Positions 58,801-64,000 of a stretch of DNA of 64,000 nucleotides are shown here, piece by piece (positions within the stretch are counted from its first letter, which is position 1; each line of letters begins with the position of its first letter). The position numbers and the translations under genes were made by a program. Under the pieces are notes generated by a model that worked only from the letters and a program-made list of their open reading frames with translations, was not told where the DNA came from and did not search any database. The stretch is taken from the NCBI GenBank assembly GCA_022495995.1, contig JAFEMH010002452.1, forward strand, positions 276,489 through 340,488, read 5' to 3'. The stretch comes from Adenophora triphylla var. japonica (taxonomy: Eukaryota; Streptophyta; Magnoliopsida; Asterales; Campanulaceae).

Positions 58801-61800
58801 CCGGGAGCACAAAATTGCGTGTACTACCCACTTTGGGGAATCGGGAAATTTCGTAAATGGTGCTTTTCACCCTGAAAACGACCTCCGTTTCAACCAAATT
58901 TTTGATGGGCGGATCCTTTCAAATGTTCTATATGATTGGTTGAAAAAAGGAGGGTATTTGGCTACTAGTTCGAGGGAGCCCAAATTTGCGTGTGCTACCC
59001 CCTTTGAGGAATCGGGAAATTTCGTAAATGGTGATTTTCACCATGAAAACGACCTCCGTTTGAGCCAAATTTTTGGTGGGCGGATCCTTTCAAATGTTAT
59101 ATACCATTGGTTGAAAAAAGGAGGGTATTTGGCTACTAGTTCGAGGGAGACAAAAAATGCGTGTGCTACCACCTTTGGGGAATCAGGAAATTTCATAAAT
59201 GGTGATTTTTACCATGAAAATGACCTCTGATTGAGCCAAATTTTTGGTGGGATGATCCTTTCAAATTTCGTAAATGGTTGAAAAATGGATGGTATTTGGC
59301 TACTAGTTCCCGGGAGCCCAAAAATGCGTGTACTACCCCCTTTGGGAAATCGAAAAATTTCGTAAATGGTGCTTTTCACCATGAAAATGACCTCCCTTTC
59401 AACCAAATTTTTGGTGGGCGGATCCTTTCAAATGTTCTATAAGATTGGTTGAAAATAGGAGGGTATTTGGCTACTAGTTCGAGGGAGCCCAAAAATGCGT
59501 GTGCTACCCCCTTTGGGGAATCGGGAAATTTTGTAAATGGCGATTTTCACCATGAAAACGACCTCCGTATGAGCCAAATTTTTGGTGGGATGATTCTTTC
59601 AAATGTTCTATTGGATTGGTTGAAAAATGGATGATATTTGGCTACTAGTTCCTGGGAGCCCAAAAATGCGTGTACTACCCCCTTTGGGGAATCGCGAAAT
59701 TTCGTAAATGGTGCTTTTCACCCTGAAAACGACCTCCGTATCAACCAAATTTTTGGTGGGCGGATCCTTTCAAATGTTCTATATGATTGGTTGAAAAAAG
59801 GAGGGTATTTGGCTACTAGTTCGAGGGAGCCCAAAAATGCGTGTGCTACCCCCTTTGGGGAATCGGGAAATTTCGTAAATGGTGTTTCTCACCTTGAAAA
59901 CGACCTCCGTTTGATCCAAATTTATGGTGGGTGGATCCTTTCAAATGTTCTATAAGATTGGTTGAAACAATGAGGGTATTTGGCTACTAGTTCGAGGGAG
60001 CCCAAAAATGCGTGTGCTACCCTCTTTGGGGAATCGGGAAATTTCGTAATTGGTGCTTTTCACCTTGAAAACGACCTCCGTTTGAGCCAAATTTTTGGTG
60101 GGCAAATCCTTTCAAATGTTCTATAAGATTGGTTGAAAAAAAGAGGGTATTTGGCTACTAGTTCGAGGGAGCCCAAAAATGCGTGTGCTACCCCCTTTGG
60201 GGAATCGGGAAATTTCGTAAATGGTGATTTTCACCATGAAAACGACCTCCGTTTGAGCCAAATTTTTGGTGGGATGATCCTTTCAAATGTTCTATTGGAT
60301 TGGTTGAAAAATGGATGGTATTTGGCTACTAGTTCCTGAGAGTCCAAAAATGCGTGTACTACCCCCTTTGGGGAATCGAGAAATTTCGTAAATGGTGCTT
60401 TTCACTATGAAAACGACCTCCGTTTCAGCCAAATTTTTGGTGCACGGATCCTTTCAAATTTTCTATAAGATTGGTTGAAAAAAGGAGGGTATTTGGCTAC
60501 TAGTTCGAGGGAGCCCAAAAATGCGTGTGCTACCCCCTTTCGGGAATCGGGAAATTTCGTAAATGGTAATTTTCACCATGAAAACGACCTCCATTTGAGT
60601 CAAAATTTTGGTGGGCGGATCCTTTCAAATGTTCTATAAGATTGGTTGAAAAAAGGAGGGTATTTGGCAACTAGTTCGAGGGAGCCCAAAAATGCGTGTG
60701 CTACCCCCTTTGGGGAATCGGGAAATTTCGTAAATGGTGATTTTCACCATGAAAACGACCTCCGTTTGAGCCAAATTTTTGGTGGGCGGATCCTTTCAAA
60801 TTTTCTATAAGATTGGTTTAAAAAAGGAGGGTATTTGGCTACTAGTTCGAGGGAGCCCAAAAATGCGTGTGCTACCCCCTTTGGGGAATCAGGAAATTTC
60901 GTAAATGGTGGTTTTCACCATGAAAATGACCTCCGTTTGAGCCAAATTTTTGGTGGGATGATCCTTTCAAATGTTCTATTGGATTGGTTGAAAAATGGAT
61001 GGTATTTGGCTACTAGTTCCCGGGAGCCCAAAAATGCGTGTACTACCCCCTTTGGGGAATCGGGAAATTTCGTAAATGGTGCTTTTCACCATGAAAACGA
61101 CCTCCATTTGAGCCAAATTTTTGGTGGGCGGATCCTATCAAATGTTCTATAAGATTGGTTGAAAAAAGGAGGGTATTTGGCAACTAGTTCGAGGGAGCAG
61201 AAAAATGCGTGTGCTACCCCCTTTGGGGAATCGGGAAATTTCGTAAATGGTGATTTTCACCATGAAAACGACCTCTGTTTGAGCCAAATTTTTGGTGGGC
61301 GGATCCTTTCAAATATTCTATAAGATTTGTTGAAAAAAGGAGGGTATTTGGATACTAGTTCGAGGAATCCCAAAAATGCGTGTGCTACCCCCTTTGGGGA
61401 ATCAGGAAATTTCGTAAATGGTGATTTTCCCCATGAAAACGACCTCCGTTTGAGCCATATTTTTGGTGGGATGATCCTTTCAAATGTTCTATTAGATTGG
61501 TTGAAAAATGGATGGTATTTGGTTACTAGTTCCCGGGAGCCCAAAAATGCGTGTACTACCCCCTTTGGGGAATCGGGAAATTTCGTAAATGGTGCTTTTC
61601 ACCCTGAAAACGACCTCCGTTTCAACCAAATTTTTGATGGGCGGATCCTTTAAAATGTTCTATATGATTGGTTTAAAAAAGGAGGGTATTTGGCTACTAG
61701 TTCGAGGGAGCCCAAAAATGTGTGTGCTACCCCCTTTGGGGAATCGGGAAATTTCGTAAATGGTGCTTTTCACCATGAAAACGACCTCCGTTTCAGCCAA

Positions 61801-64000
61801 ATTTTTGGTGCACGGATCCTTTCAAATTTTCTATAAGATTGGTTGAAAAAAGGAGGGTATTTGGCTACTAGTTCGAGGGAGCCCAAAAATGCGTGTGCTA
61901 CCCCCTTTGGGGAATCGGGAAATTTCGTAAATGGTGCTTTTCACCATGAAAACGACCTCCATTTGAGCCAAAATTTTGGTGGGCGGATCCTTTCAAATGT
62001 TCTATAAGATTGGTTTAAAAAAGGAGGGTATTTGGAAACTAGTTCGAGGGAGCCCAAAAATGCGTGTGCTACCCCCTTTGGGGAATCGGGAAATTTCGTA
62101 AATGGTGATTTTCACCATGAAAACGACCTCCGTTTGAGCCAAATTTTTGGTGGGCGGATCCTTTCAAATGTTCTATAAGATTGGTTGAAAAAAGGAGGGT
62201 ATTTGGCTACTAGTTCGAGGGAGCCCAAAAATGCGTGTACTACCTACCCCCTTTGGGGATTCGGGAAATTTCGTAAATGGTGCTTTTCACCATGAAAATG
62301 ACCTCCGTTTGAGCCAAATTTTTGGTGGGCGGATCCTTTCAAATGTTCTATAAGATTGGTTGAAAAAAGGAGGGTATTTGGCAACTAGTTCGAGGTAGCC
62401 CAAAAATGCGTGTGCTACCCCATTTGGGGAATCGGTAAATTTCGTAAATGGTGATTTTCACCATGAAAACGACCTCCGTTTGAGCCAAATTTTTGGTGGG
62501 CGGATCCTTTCAAATGTTCTATAATATTGGTTTAAAAAAGGAGGGTATTTGGCTACTAGTTCGAGGGAGCCCAAAAATGCGTGTGCTACCCCTTTTGGGG
62601 AATCAGGAAATATCGTAAATGGTGATTTTCACCATGAAAATGACCTCCGTTTGAGCCAAATTTTTGGTGGGATGATCCTTTCAAATGTTCTATTGGATTG
62701 GTTGAAAAATGGATGGTATTTGGCTACTAGTTCCTGGGAGCCCAAAAATGCATGTACTATCCCCTTTGGGGAATCGAGAAATTTCGTAAATGGTGCTTTT
62801 TACCATGAAAACGACCTTCGTTTCAACCAAATTTTTGGTGGGCGGATCCTTTCAAATGTTCTATAAGATTGGTTGAAAAAAGGAGGGTATTTGGCTACTA
62901 GTTCGAGGGAGCCCAAAAATGCGTGTGCTACCCCCTTTGGGGAATCAGGAAATTTCGTAAATGGTGCTTTTCACCATGAAAACGACTTCCGTTTGAGCCA
63001 AATTTTTGGTGGGCGGATCCTTTCAAATGTTCTAGAAGATTCGTTGAAACAAGGAGGATATTTGGCTATTAGTTCGAGGGAGCCCAAAAATACGTGTGCT
63101 ACCCCCTTTGGGGAATCGAGAAATTTCGTAAATGGTGCTTTTCACCATGAAAAAGACCTCCGTTTTAGCCAAATTTTTGGTGGGAGGATCCTTTCAAATG
63201 TTCTATAATATTGGTTGAAAAAAGGAGGGTATATGGCTAATAGTTCGAGGGAGCCCAAAAATGCGTGTGCTACCCCCTTTGGGGAATCGGGAAATTTCGT
63301 AAATGGTGATTTTCACCATGAAAACTACCTCCGTTTGAGCCAAATTTCTGGTGGGATTATCCTTTCAAATGTTCTATTGGATTGGTTGAAAAATGGATGG
63401 TATTTGGCTACTAGTTCCTGGGAGCCCTAAAATGCGTGTACTACCCGCTTTGGGGAATCGGGAAATTTCGTAAATGGTGATTTTCACAATGAAAACGATC
63501 TCCGTTGTCGCCAAATTTTTGGTGGGATGATCCTTTCAAATGTTTTATTGGATTGGTTGAAAAATGGATGGTATTTGGCTAATAGTTCCCGGTAGCCCAA
63601 ATATGTGTGTACTACCCACTTTGGGGAATCGAGAAATTTCGTAAATGGTGATTTTCACCATGAAAATGACCTCCGTTTGAGCCAAATTTTTGGTGGGATG
63701 ATCCTTTCAAATGTTCTATTGGATTGGTTGAAAAATGGATGGTATTTGGCTACTAGTCCCGGGAGCCCAAAAATGCGTGTACTATCCCCTTTGGGGAATC
63801 GGGAAATTTCGTAAATGATGCTTTTCACCATGAAAACGACCTCCGTTTCAGCCAAATTTTTGGTGCACGGATCCTTTCAAATTTTCTATAAGGTTGGTTG
63901 AAAATAGGAGGTTATTTGTCTACTAGTTCGAGGGAGCCCAAAAATGCGTGTGCTACCCCCTTTGGGGAATCGGGAAATTTCGTAAATGGTGCTTTTCACC
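49897..64000 (-). repeat. Satellite array 2 (171-bp monomer, inverted orientation)
   Basis: About 14.1 kb, roughly 82 monomers, of the same satellite as array 1 but reverse-complemented; it continues beyond the window. Spacing is very regular at 171 bp or small multiples. Two monomer classes are easy to tell apart: TTCTATAAGATTGG with AAAAAAGGAGGGTA, and TTCTATTGGATTGG with AAAAATGGATGGTA. They often alternate, giving a 342-bp dimer. Larger blocks are repeated, such as those starting near 53471, 57401 and 59449. Open frames of about 105-111 codons recur because 171 is a multiple of three and only one class carries an in-frame TAA. I do not regard them as genes. Confidence 0.97.

Noticed and set aside
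50583..64000. Repeated 105-111-codon frames in array 2, looking like a tandem 57-residue protein repeat
   Set aside because: They arise because the monomer is 171 bp and one monomer class lacks the in-frame TAA. They are a useful marker of dimer structure but not evidence of coding.
7656..64000. Possible CRISPR-like array
   Set aside because: The repeats are contiguous 171-bp monomers without unique spacers, in a plant nuclear context with retrotransposons.
1..64000. tRNA, rRNA, telomere repeats or other structured RNA genes
   Set aside because: None was recognised. The tRNA-like matches found are only the short primer binding sites of the LTR elements, and no TTTAGGG array was seen.

Overview
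The window is nuclear DNA from a flowering plant, most likely a eudicot. The evidence is an intron-containing L-gulonolactone-oxidase-like gene with GT-AG introns, Stowaway and hAT-type MITEs, LTR retrotransposons of the plant Sirevirus (Ty1/copia) and Ty3/gypsy classes, and two long arrays of a nucleosome-length (about 171 bp) satellite. The species cannot be named from the sequence. The region looks like a boundary between gene-bearing DNA and a satellite block (pericentromeric or another heterochromatic site).

Layout. 1-985: part of a gypsy-type LTR carrying a Stowaway MITE. 1028-2341: the last three recognisable exons of an L-gulonolactone oxidase homologue; the N-terminal FAD-binding part is not in the window. 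2943-3105 and 4043-4174: short exon-like remnants of an F-box gene and of a TPR-thioredoxin-like (TTL) gene. About 4172-7655: a huge imperfect palindrome (foldback-like element) with subrepeats in its arms, invaded by an 836-bp hAT-like element with a perfect 8-bp target duplication, which itself contains a Stowaway-like MITE. About 7656-19224: satellite array in one orientation. 19225-49896: a retrotransposon complex. 49897-64000: the same satellite in the opposite orientation.

The retrotransposon complex is minus-strand Sirevirus sequence arranged LTR-internal-LTR-internal-LTR (LTRs at 19225-20669, 30244-31692 and 48444-49896), so copies A and B share the middle LTR. Each internal region reads, on the minus strand, tRNA-iMet primer binding site, gag/protease, integrase, RT-RNase H, a spacer rich in AACCGRT motifs, a very long env-like reading frame, and a polypurine tract. 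Both copies share a deletion that removes the gag C-terminus including the zinc knuckle, so both look non-autonomous. The RT gene of copy B is split by a young 7.25-kb plus-strand Ty3/gypsy element (38433-45681) with near-identical LTRs, 5-bp target duplications and only gag and protease.

The observations most worth following are these. (1) Differences between near-identical Sirevirus copies fall almost only at CAG/CTG trinucleotides and tend to turn them into CG-containing strings. This pattern best fits long-read consensus error at CHG-methylated cytosines and would make many of the apparent frameshifts artefactual. (2) The satellite sequences flanking the Sirevirus complex are mirror images starting at the same monomer position, so the complex sits on an inversion or recombination breakpoint rather than being a simple insertion. 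(3) The foldback element and its nested insertions. (4) Higher-order structure and a conserved dyad in the satellite.
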